Assembly (NCBI RefSeq): GCF_002943525.1
Contig: NZ_CP025394.1
Coordinates: forward strand, 8,199,001-8,263,000
Source of the DNA: Kitasatospora sp. MMS16-BH015
Lineage (GTDB): Bacteria; Actinomycetota; Actinomycetes; Streptomycetales; Streptomycetaceae
Direction: 5' to 3'
Length of the DNA: 64,000 nucleotides
Part shown: one piece after another, positions 25,913-35,505 of the stretch
Layout of the letters: every line of letters starts with the position of its first letter
How positions within the stretch are numbered: the stretch's first letter is position 1
Position numbers and translations under genes: made by a program
The notes under the pieces: model-generated
What the model was told of the DNA's origin: nothing
The model's input: the letters and a program-made list of their open reading frames with translations, nothing else
The model's database searches: none

Positions 25913-27529
25913 TCACGGGCGCAGGTCGAGCATCGGCTCGGCGTACCGGGTGCGGCCGCAGACGGTCAGGAAGACCGGGGACTCCTCCTCGGGCAGGGCC
26001 AGCAGATCGGCCAGCTGGTGCTCGTCGAAGGACCGGGCCGGGCGGGCGAACAGCCCGTGCGCCGCCGCGCCCAGGGTCAGCCCGTGCGAGACCCAGCCGC
26101 ACCAGACCTGGAGCAACCCCCAGGCCGCCGGACCGAGTTCGGCCACCAGAGCTGGGAGGTCGACCGAGAAGACCCAGAGCGCCGAGGCGTGCCGCACCCC
26201 GCAGTCGTTGGTCGGACTGAGCGGGTAGCCGAAGATCTCCTCGAACCGGCGCGGCAGCTCCGGATCCTCCTCGGCCAGCCGCAGCGCGCCGTCCTCGACC
26301 GCGTACCGCCCGGTGGGCAGCCCGGCCAGCCGCTGCGTCACGGCCGTGAGGCGGACCCGGGCACCCACCTCGCGCAGCGCGGCGGTGGGGGCGGGCCCGG
26401 CCGCCCAGCCGAGCAGATCGCGCAGGCAGTCCTCGCCGAGCGTGACCGGCCGCGCGGAGAACCCGCTGAGCGGGCTCGGCACCCGGCCGGCCGACCGGTT
26501 CCACCAGACCCGGGCCCAGTCCTCGGCGGCCGATCCGCCGGGCGTGCGCGGGAGTCGGGCGGGACCGGAGAACTCCGGGAGGGCCTGCCCGGAGCCGGCG
26601 GGGGTGGTGGGGGCGGCCAGGCGGATGGCCGTCACGGCGGCGGTCTCCAGCAGGCTGGGGTGGGTGCTCTCGACCCGGAGCAGGCCGTCCAGCTCCGCGT
26701 CCAGCGCCCCGCCGCCGGCCGGTTCGAGCCGGACGGCGGGCGGCAGCGGGCCCACCCCGTGCAGGGTGACCACCACCGGCGCCGACCAGCTGCCCGGGCC
26801 GGTGGCGGCCACCAGCCGGGCCGCGTCCGCCACCTCGGGCCCGGAGACCCGCACGGAGGTGCGCAGGTCGAAGAGTTCGGCCGTGGCGAGCAGACTGCGG
26901 AGGTTGATCCCGACCTCCAGATCCGCGAGCGCGCAGCGCAGCACGCCGTACGGGGTCGGCAGGTCGGTGTGGCGGCCGGCGAGCACGACCACGAGGTCCT
27001 CCGCCTCGGCCGGGCGCAGGGTGGCCGGGTCGGCCCCGGCGGGGTCGAGGTCCACCAGGGCGTGCCGGTACGTGTCGAGGTAGCCCGCCGGGCCGGTCGG
27101 GGGCACCGCGAACACGTGCACCGGGAACTTGCTGCGGACGGAGGCCGTCACGCGGTGGTCGTTGGCGGGGTTCGACGGCTCCCGGCGCAGCGGTCCGAAG
27201 GTGGCGGCCAGCACCGCGCCCAGCCGCTGCGGCCCGGGCAGTCGGTCGGCCGCGACCCGGCCGGCCGGGTACGGGGTGGCCGCGAGCAGCTCGTGCGCCC
27301 CGGCCGGCAGTGGCCGGCCGAAGTCGCCCCGGGCCAGGGGCGGCGGCAGGCAGGCAGTGGTGGCGATCCGCTCGTCCACGTTGATCGGAGCGTGCAGCAG
27401 GCCGCGGAGCGGCCCCTGGCGCAGCGCGAAGCGGAGCAGGTCGGCCGGCGGCAGGGCGGTGGCTGGCTGGGCGGTGGCCGGTACGGCGGCGGGCGGCAGC
27501 GCGGCGGGGTCGACGGTCGGGGCGGTCAT
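25913..27529 (-). CDS. SagB/ThcOx-type dehydrogenase, diverged second copy
   Basis: A 538-residue protein homologous along its length to the SagB-type protein at 46498-48024: shared RFALRQGPLRG near the N-terminus, LADLEVGINLRSLLATAELF in the middle, and VFLTVCGRTRYAEPMLDLR at the C-terminus. SagB proteins are FMN-dependent enzymes of nitroreductase fold that oxidise azolines to azoles in TOMM/thiopeptide pathways. As the last gene of the leftward operon it is separated from the E1-like gene by 76 bp. It may be an alternative dehydrogenase or a non-catalytic partner of the other copy. Confidence 0.75.
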   Translation of the reverse strand: MTAPTVDPAALPPAAVPATAQPATALPPADLLRFALRQGPLRGLLHAPINVDERIATTACLPPPLARGDFGRPLPAGAHELLAATPYPAGRVAADRLPGPQRLGAVLAATFGPLRREPSNPANDHRVTASVRSKFPVHVFAVPPTGPAGYLDTYRHALVDLDPAGADPATLRPAEAEDLVVVLAGRHTDLPTPYGVLRCALADLEVGINLRSLLATAELFDLRTSVRVSGPEVADAARLVAATGPGSWSAPVVVTLHGVGPLPPAVRLEPAGGGALDAELDGLLRVESTHPSLLETAAVTAIRLAAPTTPAGSGQALPEFSGPARLPRTPGGSAAEDWARVWWNRSAGRVPSPLSGFSARPVTLGEDCLRDLLGWAAGPAPTAALREVGARVRLTAVTQRLAGLPTGRYAVEDGALRLAEEDPELPRRFEEIFGYPLSPTNDCGVRHASALWVFSVDLPALVAELGPAAWGLLQVWCGWVSHGLTLGAAAHGLFARPARSFDEHQLADLLALPEEESPVFLTVCGRTRYAEPMLDLRP

Positions 27530-27605
27530 GGTGCTTCCGGGGTGAGGGTGGGGCCGGCGGGTGGGGCGGGTGCGGTGGCTGGGGTGACTGGGGTGGCTGG
27601 GGTGG

Positions 27606-29480
27606 TCACAGGGCCTCCGGGTAGGGGGCGGTGGGGCGGGCGGTCGGCGGGGTGGCCAGCCGGATCAGGCCGCAGGGGAAGGGGAGCGGGCCGAGCACCG
27701 GGTCCTCGGTGAGCAGGTGGGCGTGGACGGACCGTCCGCGCAGCACCTCCGGCGCGTGCAAGGCGGCGGCCAGGGCGGCGAGTTCGGCCGGGCGGGCCCA
27801 CTCGAGGGCCCGGGTGCCGACCGCCGCGGTGGCGAGGGCCGTGCCCTCCTGCTGGCGGCCGGCCAGCGCCCGGGCCAGGGCGGCCTGCCCGGCGGCCTGG
27901 ACGGAGGGCCCCCACTGGGTGGCGAGGCGCTCGCCGGTGGCGGTGTCGGTGACGGTCGCCAGGGTCCAGGAGGTGCCCGGGAGGGTGTGGCTGTGCAGCC
28001 GGGCGGGGTGGCCGAAGTACTGGGTGAGCGCCCGGCGGAGCGACCGGGCCCGGGGCGTGGCCGGCTCCGACGGGGGCAGCTCGGACCACTCCGGCGCGGC
28101 GAGGTCGGTGGGCAACTCCTCGGCGAGGATGCGGAGCAGGCCGTCCAGCAGCCAGCGGGGGCGGGTGGTGCCGGCTGCGGCGGTGCCGGGGTGCGGGGCG
28201 TCCGGCTCCGCAGCGGCGGCGGCCGTCGCCCGGAGCAGGCGCAGCAGCGCGTCGCGCCGGGCGTCCGCCGGGTCGGTGCCCCAACCGGTGAGTACCGGGC
28301 GGCCGGGCAGCGCCACGGCCTCCAAGGCGGCCAGCCGGAACGGGAGTTGGCTCAGTGCCGACTCGTCGAGCCAGCGGGCCAGGCCGTACCACTCCTCGGT
28401 CAGCCGCTCCTCGGGGGCCGCTGCCGTGCCTTCGGCGGTGGTGGGGGAGGAAGGGGCCGGGCTGGTGACCGGTGGGGTGGGGGTGTCGGTCGGTCGGGCC
28501 GGGCCTGCGGCCGGCTTGGCGGTGCCCTCGGTGGGTCGGGCCGGGCCTGCGGCCGGCTCGGTCGGCCGTTCGGGCGGCTGGGCCGTGTGGCCGGTCGGGG
28601 TGGCGGGCCGAGCCGTCGGGTCGATGGGGAGCCAGGTGGGGCCGGGGGCCTGGGTGGGGGCCGGTCGGGTGGTGGTGCGCAGGGTGCGGCCGTGGATGAC
28701 GGTGAGTCGGCTGGTGTCGAGGCCGGTGGTCGCGAGGAGGTCGAGCAGGGTGCGGGCCGCGAGGGAGCCGGCCAGGGTGGCGGCGTGGAGGGAGGGGGCG
28801 TGGCCGGCCGGGTGGACGCCGGCCCAGGCGGCGACCCGGTCGGCGGTGGCGGGGAAGGCGAGGGCCGAGGGGAGGCCGCGCAGGACGGGGCCGACCAGGT
28901 GGTGGCCGTCGCCGGCCGCGACCGGCAGGTACGGGAGCTCGGGCGGGAGCAGGGCCGCGAGCTTGGCGAGCTCCTCGGGGGTGTCGGCGGCGATCACCGC
29001 TGCGGTGGTGCGGGGTCCCAAGGTGTCGGTGACCGCGGCGAGGCCGAGGCTCCGCAGGCCGCGTACCGCGCTGACGGCGGCCGGCCCCTCGCCCAGCACG
29101 GCCACCCGGGCGGCGCGCAGGGCGGCGAAGGCCGCGTACGGCTCGGCGCAGTGCTCCTCCAGATGGGCGAGCGCGTCCGCGTACCGCTCGGCGGTGGCCC
29201 GGTCGGGGACGAGGCCACCCGCGCGGTCGAGGTCGAAGAGCAGGCCCTGGGAGAGCAGGGTGGCCAGGGCCTGGCGGAGGGTGGCCAGCTCGGTCGGGTC
29301 GTCGATCGGGCCGAGCAGGGAGGCCACCTCGGCGCCGTCGGTGAGGTCGCCGAGGCGGTCGTCCAGCAGGCGTTGGACGGCCGGCGGGACGGGCAGCACG
29401 AAGGACCGGCCGGCCCGGCTGCAGTAGAGGCCGCGGGCGGAGGGCACGAAGTGCGCGCCGGGCCGCAGCTTCACCCTCAC
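27606..29480 (-). CDS. RRE/E1-like RiPP partner protein, second copy
   Basis: A 624-residue protein starting at GTG 29480, overlapping the upstream stop by 4 bp. Its N-terminus (VRVKLRPGAHFVPSARGLYC, about residues 1-90) matches that of the protein at 42168 and has the look of a winged-helix precursor-binding (RRE) domain. Next is a ThiF-like degenerate Rossmann segment (AVLGEGPAAVSAVRGLRSLG), then a Pro/Thr/Ala-rich linker (about residues 270-345) and a conserved C-terminal part (WLLDGLLRILAEELPTDLAA). No E1 ATP-binding residues or Cys tetrad are evident, so a recognition or scaffold role is likely. Confidence 0.7.
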   Translation of the reverse strand: MRVKLRPGAHFVPSARGLYCSRAGRSFVLPVPPAVQRLLDDRLGDLTDGAEVASLLGPIDDPTELATLRQALATLLSQGLLFDLDRAGGLVPDRATAERYADALAHLEEHCAEPYAAFAALRAARVAVLGEGPAAVSAVRGLRSLGLAAVTDTLGPRTTAAVIAADTPEELAKLAALLPPELPYLPVAAGDGHHLVGPVLRGLPSALAFPATADRVAAWAGVHPAGHAPSLHAATLAGSLAARTLLDLLATTGLDTSRLTVIHGRTLRTTTRPAPTQAPGPTWLPIDPTARPATPTGHTAQPPERPTEPAAGPARPTEGTAKPAAGPARPTDTPTPPVTSPAPSSPTTAEGTAAAPEERLTEEWYGLARWLDESALSQLPFRLAALEAVALPGRPVLTGWGTDPADARRDALLRLLRATAAAAAEPDAPHPGTAAAGTTRPRWLLDGLLRILAEELPTDLAAPEWSELPPSEPATPRARSLRRALTQYFGHPARLHSHTLPGTSWTLATVTDTATGERLATQWGPSVQAAGQAALARALAGRQQEGTALATAAVGTRALEWARPAELAALAAALHAPEVLRGRSVHAHLLTEDPVLGPLPFPCGLIRLATPPTARPTAPYPEAL

Positions 29481-31759
29481 AGCCGGCCGCCGTTGCGGAA
29501 CTGCTCGCCGGGGGCCCGGTCGTACTCCAGGAGCCAGTCCAGCGCGTGTTCGCCGTCCCGGACGGCGGCCGGAGTCTCCGCCAGGTGGCTGCCGGCGGGC
29601 AGGGAGCGGAGCGTCTCGGCCGAGAGGGCACTGGCCAGGTCGAGGTAGCGGGTGCGGTCGGGGGCGGCAGCCGTACCGAGCACGGCGTCCAGCTCGGCCT
29701 CGGGCCGGGCGGGCTCGACCAGCAGGAGTTCCTCGGGCACGCCATGGGCGGCCCGCCAGTCGGCGAGCGCGCAGAGCAGCTCGGGGCCGCTGCCGCCCGG
29801 CAGGTCGGCGCCCGGGTACCAGCGGCGGCCCTGGAGCACCACCCGGCCGGCCGTCAGTCGGGGCAGGGCGAGGGTGCCGGAATCCGACCAGGTGCCCGCC
29901 CGGTCGGCGGCGGCCTCGGCCAGCGGGTCGTGGCGGAGGCGGCTGGTGCCGTGCAGCCAGAGCGCGATCCGCTGCACCGGTGCGAGCTGCTCCGGCCTGG
30001 TGGTGGAGGGGAGTTGGGGCCGGGCCGGAGCGCCGGACGGGTCGAGGAGGCCGAGCGTGTCGGTGGCCGGGTCGTGGGCCAGCGTGAGGCCGAGCCAGCC
30101 GACCGGGTCGAGCGCCTTGCGGTGGGCGGCCACCGGACGCGGGGTGAAGCTGCCGTCGCCCGGGTAGTGGCCGAGGACGGTGAGGCGATCGCCCAGCGGC
30201 CGGACCAGCACCGTGTACGAGGCGGCCGTGCGGCGGAACCGATCCGGCAACTGCGCTGCCAGGGAGGCCAGTTCGGCCGGGTCGAGCGCCACCTCGGCGG
30301 ACCCGGCGGTGATCAGCTCGCCGAGGCGGGCCCGGGCGGCGGCGCGCAGGCGCAGCAGTTCGCCGAGCGAGCCGTCGGCCGGGCCGAAGTCCGCGCTGGT
30401 GGCGGGGGTGAGGAGCTGGATGCGGCGGGCCACCACGGTGACCAGGTCGGCGGCGCAGTCGGCGAGTCGGACCCGGGCGCCGGCGCCGAAGCGCTCGGTG
30501 AAGGCGGTGACCAGCAGGGCCCGGGCGTCGTGCAGGCGGTCCGCGAGGGCGGTGTACTCCAGCACCTGGGCGAGGTCGTCCAGGGCCGGGCGGTGCGGCC
30601 CGGCCGCGACGGCGACCTGGGGCAGCACGTGCTCCTCGGTGAGGCGCAGGCTCACGGGGTGGGAGAGGAGGGCGTTGAGGGCCCGCTGGTCCTCGGCGAG
30701 CCCGGCGAGGGTCTCGGCCTGCAGCTCGCCGCCGGTGGTGGCGGTGTCGAGCCGGTGCTGGATGGTGGTGAGGAGAGCAGCTGCCTCGGGGTGGGAGGTG
30801 GCGAGGTGCGCAGCGGTGGTGGCGGCGGGCTGATCGGTGTCGAGGTCGAAGTCTGCGGCACTGACCAGGAGTTGGAGGCGGAGCGCCTCGGTGATCAGCT
30901 CGGTGGCGGCGGCTGGGGGGAGGTCGAGCGCGGCGGAGAGCTCGCGGACCAGCACCTCGCTCGGGAGCGGGCCGGGCTCGACCAGGCCGAGCAGGGCGCG
31001 GACCTTGCGGGTGAGCGCGGTGCCGACCAGGCGCAGTTGCTCGCCGTCGCGGCGGTAGAACCGGGCCTGGGAGTGCAGCATCCGCAGCGTCCAGTTGGCC
31101 CGGAGGAGGGCCGGGAGCCCGTCGGTCTCGGGGGCGCCGGGGGCGTCGGCGAGGAGCGCGTCCACGGCCATGGCCAGCATCGGGCGGTCGGGGGAGAAGC
31201 TGGTTCGGCCGGCCTCGGGGTCGAGCCCGGGGCGGTCGAGCGGCACACCGTCCTCGGCCCACCGGGCGGGGGCGACGGCGGTGTGGGCGGTGGGCGGGCC
31301 GAGGCGGAGCATGGCGCGGGTGAGGTGCTCCAGCGCGGCTGCTTCGAGCGTGGCGAGGTCGGTGGCGGATGGGCCGCCTCCCTCGCCGACCTCGGCGAGG
31401 GAGGCGGAGTCGGCGGGCGGCTCGGTGGCGGCGAGGTAGCGGCTCACCGGGTCGGTGGCCCCTGCGGTGGCGGGCGAACGGAAGGCGTCGCCGCGCAGGG
31501 CGGCGCGGAGGGCCGCGCGCTCCTGCCGGAGGGCCTCGCGGTGGGCGCCGGCCACCTCGCGCTCGGCGGCGGCCCGGTCGGGGGCGGTGGCCAGCGCGGC
31601 CAGGGCGGCGCGCAGCGCGACGGGCGCGAGGCGGCGGCCGGGCACGCGGCCGAGCAGGGCGACCGGCGGTCGGGCCGAGCCTCGAGCGTCCGGGCCCGGG
31701 CCGGCCGCCTCGGCCGAGGCAGGGGAGGTGGTCACGGCGGTGGTCGCGGCGGTGGTCAC
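29477..31759 (-). CDS. Diverged LanB-type (glutamylation-domain) protein, possibly inactive
   Basis: A 760-residue paralogue of the LanB-type protein at 39589-42171, with shared segments such as LLVTAFTERFGAGARVRLAD, WGPADGSL/FGPADGSL equivalents, VLQGRRWYPGADLPG and a common end (WLLEYD). It lacks about 100 N-terminal residues. Where the other copy has RVSPLSRLTAVGFA, the dehydratase signature region, it has RLGPPTAHTAVAPA. Full LanB-type enzymes use glutamyl-tRNA to activate Ser/Thr, and the changed signature suggests lost or altered chemistry. GTGA overlaps couple it to its neighbours on both sides. Confidence 0.7.
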   Translation of the reverse strand: MTTAATTAVTTSPASAEAAGPGPDARGSARPPVALLGRVPGRRLAPVALRAALAALATAPDRAAAEREVAGAHREALRQERAALRAALRGDAFRSPATAGATDPVSRYLAATEPPADSASLAEVGEGGGPSATDLATLEAAALEHLTRAMLRLGPPTAHTAVAPARWAEDGVPLDRPGLDPEAGRTSFSPDRPMLAMAVDALLADAPGAPETDGLPALLRANWTLRMLHSQARFYRRDGEQLRLVGTALTRKVRALLGLVEPGPLPSEVLVRELSAALDLPPAAATELITEALRLQLLVSAADFDLDTDQPAATTAAHLATSHPEAAALLTTIQHRLDTATTGGELQAETLAGLAEDQRALNALLSHPVSLRLTEEHVLPQVAVAAGPHRPALDDLAQVLEYTALADRLHDARALLVTAFTERFGAGARVRLADCAADLVTVVARRIQLLTPATSADFGPADGSLGELLRLRAAARARLGELITAGSAEVALDPAELASLAAQLPDRFRRTAASYTVLVRPLGDRLTVLGHYPGDGSFTPRPVAAHRKALDPVGWLGLTLAHDPATDTLGLLDPSGAPARPQLPSTTRPEQLAPVQRIALWLHGTSRLRHDPLAEAAADRAGTWSDSGTLALPRLTAGRVVLQGRRWYPGADLPGGSGPELLCALADWRAAHGVPEELLLVEPARPEAELDAVLGTAAAPDRTRYLDLASALSAETLRSLPAGSHLAETPAAVRDGEHALDWLLEYDRAPGEQFRNGGRL

Positions 31760-32850
31760 GCTGCGCCCCCGGCCGTCTCGCTCGAACCCGCCGGCTCGGC
31801 CGGGGCGGTGAAGGCGGGGCGGACCTGCTCGGTGAAGAGCTCCATCGAGCGGAGGGCGTCGGTGCCGCCGAAGCCGCCGAAGTCGACCTGCCAGAGGATG
31901 CCGTCGGCGCCGACGCGCTCCTGGAAGCGGCCGATCAGGTCGGTGACGTGTTCGGGGGAGCCGACGAAGGCGGTGCCGGTGGCGCGCAGGTCCTTGGCGG
32001 TCATGGTGCGCACGACGCTGCCGAGGCCGGTGTACTGGGCGTAGTCGGTGGAGACGGTCTCGTCCCAGGTGTCCAGGGCGGAGCCCCAGACGCGGAGGTA
32101 CTCGTCGAGGTGCGGGTCGGCCAGCTCGCGGGCCTTCTGGTCGGTCTCGGCGACCAGCAGCGGCATGCTCGCCATGATCCGGGGCGTGCCGTCGGGGTGG
32201 TGGGCGGCGAAGGACTCGCGGTAGCGCGCGGTGAGCGAGGTGTCGAACTCGCGGCCGGTCGGGGTGATCAGCAGGTTGTGGCCGAAGCGGCCGATCCGGT
32301 CGAAGCTGTCGGGCGTCTGCACGGCGGCGATCCAGAACGCCGGGCGCGGCGACTGGGTGGGCCGGGGCAGCACGGTGGCGTTGCGGAAGGAGAAGTAGGG
32401 GGTCTCCTCGGTGACCGCCTCCTCGGTGAGGAGGCGGTGCACGGCCTCGATGGTGGCCTCGAAGCGCTGACGGCTGCCGTCCATCGGCACCTGGAAGGTC
32501 TGGAACTCGTGCGGCAGGTAGGCCCGGGCGAAGCCGACCTCCAGCCGGCCGCCGCTGATCGCGTCGACCATCGCGATGTAGGAGGCCAGCTTCACCGGGT
32601 GGTGGAAGACCGGGAGGGTGCAGCCGGTGATCAGGCGGATCGAGCGGGTCTGCGCGGCCACGGCGGCCAGGAAGGTGAGCGGGCTCGGGCAGTAGCCGCC
32701 GTAAGGGTGCAGGTAGTGCTCGGTCATCTTGACGTAGTCGAGCCCGGCCTCGTCGGCCTGCCGACAGAGGTCGAAGACCTCCCGGTAGTAGTCGACCGGC
32801 GACTTGGTCTCCGGGGAGGAGTCGGGCAGGAATGAGACGCCGAAGCGCAT
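31756..32850 (-). CDS. Luciferase-like flavin-dependent monooxygenase (LLM)
   Basis: A 364-residue member of the bacterial luciferase-like family: MRFGVSFLPD start, FDLCRQADEAGLDYVKMTEH, then AAQTRSIRLITGC and ISGGRLEVGFARAYLPHEF, all typical of the TIM-barrel core. These enzymes use FMNH2 or F420H2. AAGGAG precedes the ATG by eight bases. Tight coupling to the LanB paralogue and to the M16 peptidase genes implies a tailoring oxidation of the peptide product rather than primary metabolism. The cofactor cannot be assigned from sequence. Confidence 0.8.
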   Translation of the reverse strand: MRFGVSFLPDSSPETKSPVDYYREVFDLCRQADEAGLDYVKMTEHYLHPYGGYCPSPLTFLAAVAAQTRSIRLITGCTLPVFHHPVKLASYIAMVDAISGGRLEVGFARAYLPHEFQTFQVPMDGSRQRFEATIEAVHRLLTEEAVTEETPYFSFRNATVLPRPTQSPRPAFWIAAVQTPDSFDRIGRFGHNLLITPTGREFDTSLTARYRESFAAHHPDGTPRIMASMPLLVAETDQKARELADPHLDEYLRVWGSALDTWDETVSTDYAQYTGLGSVVRTMTAKDLRATGTAFVGSPEHVTDLIGRFQERVGADGILWQVDFGGFGGTDALRSMELFTEQVRPAFTAPAEPAGSSETAGGAA

Positions 32851-32860
32851 GGGTGGCTCC

Positions 32861-34177
32861 TTACGGGGTGGGAGTCGGAGCCGTGGACGGCCCGAGCAGG
32901 ACGGCGGTGTACGCCTCGGGGCGCAGGTGGGCGGCGGCGGCCGCGCGGACCTCCTCGTCGGGGACGGCGCGCAGCGCGGCGGTCAGGCGCTCCGGCCAGT
33001 CGGCCGGCAGCCCGGCCAGGACGGGGCCGTACAGGGAGTCGGCCAGGCCCTTCTGGGTGGAGAGGACGAGCGACTGGAGGCCGAGGGCGTAGCCGCGGGC
33101 CGAGGCGATCTCCTCGGTGGTGGGCGGTTGCGGGCCGGCCAGGGCGGCGAGTTCGGCGAGGGTGCCGGCCAGGGCGGCCTCGCTGTGCTGCTGGGCGCTG
33201 GCGAACTGGACGGTGCCCAGCGCCGAGCCGGTGCGCTGCTCGATCGCGGACTGCCCGGTGTAGATCCACCCCTCGCGCTCGCGCAGCCGCTGCACCAGCC
33301 GGGAGGAGAAGTAGCCGCCGAAGACCTGGTCGGCCAGGGCGAGCGCCGGGTACCCCGGGTCGGTCAGCGGCAGCGAGGGCGCGGCCAGCCGGGCCTCGCA
33401 CTGCCGGGCGCCCGGGGAGGGGACATGCAGGGCCGGCTGCCCCCGGTGGGCCGGGGCCGGCAGCGGGGCCATCGCCACGGCCGCCCGGTCCGATCTCCAG
33501 TCGCCCAGCGCGCCGGCCAACTCCTCGACCAGCCGGTGGGGTTGGAGGTCGCCCACCAGCACGAGGGCCGAGCCGCGGGGCACCAGAGCAGTGCGGTGCA
33601 GCTCGGCGACGGCGGCCGGGTCGGCGGCCGAGACCTCCGCCGCGCCGGGGGTCTCCCGGGTGGCCGGGTGGTCGCCGAAGCAGTGCCGGAGCAGGGCGGC
33701 CCGGGCGGCGCGGGCCGGCATCGACTCGGTGAGGCGGATCCGGTGCAGCAGGCGCTCGCGCTCGGCCTCCAGCACGGCCGTCGGGTAGGCGGCGGCGGTC
33801 AGGCAGTCGGCCAGCACGGCCAGTAGCCGGGGGAGGCCCGGGGCGAGCACCTGGCCGGTGATCTTCAGGTGCTCGGGCCCGACCACGGCCTTCAAGGTGC
33901 CGCCCACGGCGGCGAGTTCCTCGTCGATCGCGTCCCGGGAGCGGGAGTCGGTGCCCTTGAGCAGGGTGCAGGCGAGCAGCTCGGCCAGGGCCGCGTGGCC
34001 GGGCTCGGTGCCGCCGAAGGGCACGCCCAGCCGGAGCTGGACGACCGGGGCGGTGGCCCGGCGGGCCGCCACCACGCGCAGCCCGCCGGGCAGCAGCGCG
34101 TCCACGGCCTCCAGCGGCGCGGCGGGCCGGGCGGCGGCGAGCGGGGGCGGTGCGATCAGGGCGTCGCCGGGGTTCAT
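32861..34177 (-). CDS. M16B peptidase-like subunit without the zinc motif
   Basis: A 438-residue M16 (pitrilysin/processing peptidase fold) protein. The inverted zinc motif HxxEH is missing (HAALAELLACTL at the equivalent position, about 61-72), but the R/Y substrate-binding motif is intact in FGGYFSSRLVQRLREREGW and the following IYTG (about 287-308). This is how the regulatory half of heterodimeric M16B enzymes looks. Its gene overlaps the catalytic M16 gene by 4 bp, so the two probably form one leader-cutting protease. Confidence 0.82.
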   Translation of the reverse strand: MNPGDALIAPPPLAAARPAAPLEAVDALLPGGLRVVAARRATAPVVQLRLGVPFGGTEPGHAALAELLACTLLKGTDSRSRDAIDEELAAVGGTLKAVVGPEHLKITGQVLAPGLPRLLAVLADCLTAAAYPTAVLEAERERLLHRIRLTESMPARAARAALLRHCFGDHPATRETPGAAEVSAADPAAVAELHRTALVPRGSALVLVGDLQPHRLVEELAGALGDWRSDRAAVAMAPLPAPAHRGQPALHVPSPGARQCEARLAAPSLPLTDPGYPALALADQVFGGYFSSRLVQRLREREGWIYTGQSAIEQRTGSALGTVQFASAQQHSEAALAGTLAELAALAGPQPPTTEEIASARGYALGLQSLVLSTQKGLADSLYGPVLAGLPADWPERLTAALRAVPDEEVRAAAAAHLRPEAYTAVLLGPSTAPTPTP

Positions 34178-35505
34178 CGCTCGGCCCTCCGCTCGGGGGT
34201 CACAGTGTCGACGGGGGCGGCCTTACGCTCCGGGGTCAGGTGGAGCACCGCGGGGTGGGAGCGGGCCAGCTCGCCGGCGGCGCGGCGGACGTCCTCGGGG
34301 CCGACGGCGGCGAAGCGGTACGGGCCGTCGAGGACGAGTTCGCCGTCCCCGTGCAGGAGTTCGTAGCCGGCCAGTCGGCGGGCGCGGACGCCCACCGGGT
34401 CGATGTCGGTGTACCAGGCGGTCTGGAGGCGGCTGACCACGCGCTGGAGCTCGGCCTCCGCCGGGCCCTCGGCGGCGAGGGTGGCGAGCTCCTCCTCGAC
34501 GGCCGCCGCGGTGCTGCGCACCGGGATGCCCGGCGGGCAGACGGCCGTGATCAGGAAGGCGTCGGGGTCGCGGGAGTCGAACGGGCCGGAGAGGCCGGCC
34601 ATCGCCATCACCTGGGAGGCCAGACGGCGTTCGCGCACCAGCGAGCGGTGCAGCCGGCCGGCCTCGCCGTCGCCGAGGACGGCGGCGGCGACCACGGTGG
34701 GCAGGTGGTCGGGGGAGTCCGGCGGGGGCATCCGCCGGCCCACGGCCAGGGCGGGCAGCGGGGCGAGCCGGTCGGTGCGCTCGACCGTGCGCGGCGTGGC
34801 CAGCGGCGGTTCGGCGATCCGGGCGGCGGGGGCGGTGCGGCGGGTGGGGATTGAGCCGAAGTGCCGCTCGGCCAGGTCGATCACCTGCTCCGGCTCGACC
34901 CCGCCGCAGACCGCCAGCACGGCGTTGCCCGGTGCGTAGTGGCGCTCGAAGAAGGACTCGCACTCCTCCACCGTGGCCGCCGCCAGCGAGGCGTGGTCGC
35001 CGTAGCCGTCGTGGGTGTTGGCGAAGGAGGAGAAGAGCACCTGGGGCAGCTGGAAGGTCGGGAATCCGCCGTAGGGGCGGTTGCTGACGGTCCGTCGGAT
35101 CTCCTCGGCGACCACCGAGGCCTGGGTGGCGATGGCCTCCGGGGTGATCCGGGGCGCCCGCATCCGGTCGGCCTCCAGGAAGAGGCCGAGCTCCAGGGCC
35201 TCGGCGGGCATCGCCTGGAAGTAGCTGGTGTGGTCGCGGTGGGTGGTGCCGTTGAACACGCCGCCGTTGGCCTGGATCAGCCGGGCGTGCTCCTGGGCCT
35301 CGAGGTTGGCGCTGCCCTGGAACATCAGGTGCTCGAAGAGGTGGGCGAAGCCGGAGCGGGATTCGGACCGGTAGCCGACCCCGTACGCGACGGCCAGCCC
35401 GACGGCCGGGCTGTCGGCGTCCGGCAGCACCACCAGCCGCAGCCCGTTGGCCAGCCGGTGCCGGCGCAGCACGCCGGGCCGGGCGATCGTGGCGGTGCCC
35501 GTCAT
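34174..35505 (-). CDS. M16B zinc peptidase, catalytic subunit
   Basis: A 443-residue M16 metallopeptidase with the inverted zinc motif HLFEH (residues 55-59) followed by the downstream glutamates in ASVVAEEIRRTV (about 130-141). The C-terminal half lacks a clear R/Y pair, complementing the neighbouring subunit. Heterodimeric M16B proteases remove leader peptides in some RiPP pathways. The operon position between exporter and modifying enzymes supports processing of the RiPP precursor. There is no signal peptide, so it acts in the cytoplasm, before or during export. Confidence 0.85.
   Translation of the reverse strand: MTGTATIARPGVLRRHRLANGLRLVVLPDADSPAVGLAVAYGVGYRSESRSGFAHLFEHLMFQGSANLEAQEHARLIQANGGVFNGTTHRDHTSYFQAMPAEALELGLFLEADRMRAPRITPEAIATQASVVAEEIRRTVSNRPYGGFPTFQLPQVLFSSFANTHDGYGDHASLAAATVEECESFFERHYAPGNAVLAVCGGVEPEQVIDLAERHFGSIPTRRTAPAARIAEPPLATPRTVERTDRLAPLPALAVGRRMPPPDSPDHLPTVVAAAVLGDGEAGRLHRSLVRERRLASQVMAMAGLSGPFDSRDPDAFLITAVCPPGIPVRSTAAAVEEELATLAAEGPAEAELQRVVSRLQTAWYTDIDPVGVRARRLAGYELLHGDGELVLDGPYRFAAVGPEDVRRAAGELARSHPAVLHLTPERKAAPVDTVTPERRAER

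Noticed and set aside
29477..31262. A continuous 1218-residue protein spanning the LanB and E1-like genes on the minus strand
   Set aside because: Its first half is an out-of-frame reading of the LanB paralogue; the genuine E1-like protein starts at GTG 29480, coupled to the LanB stop.
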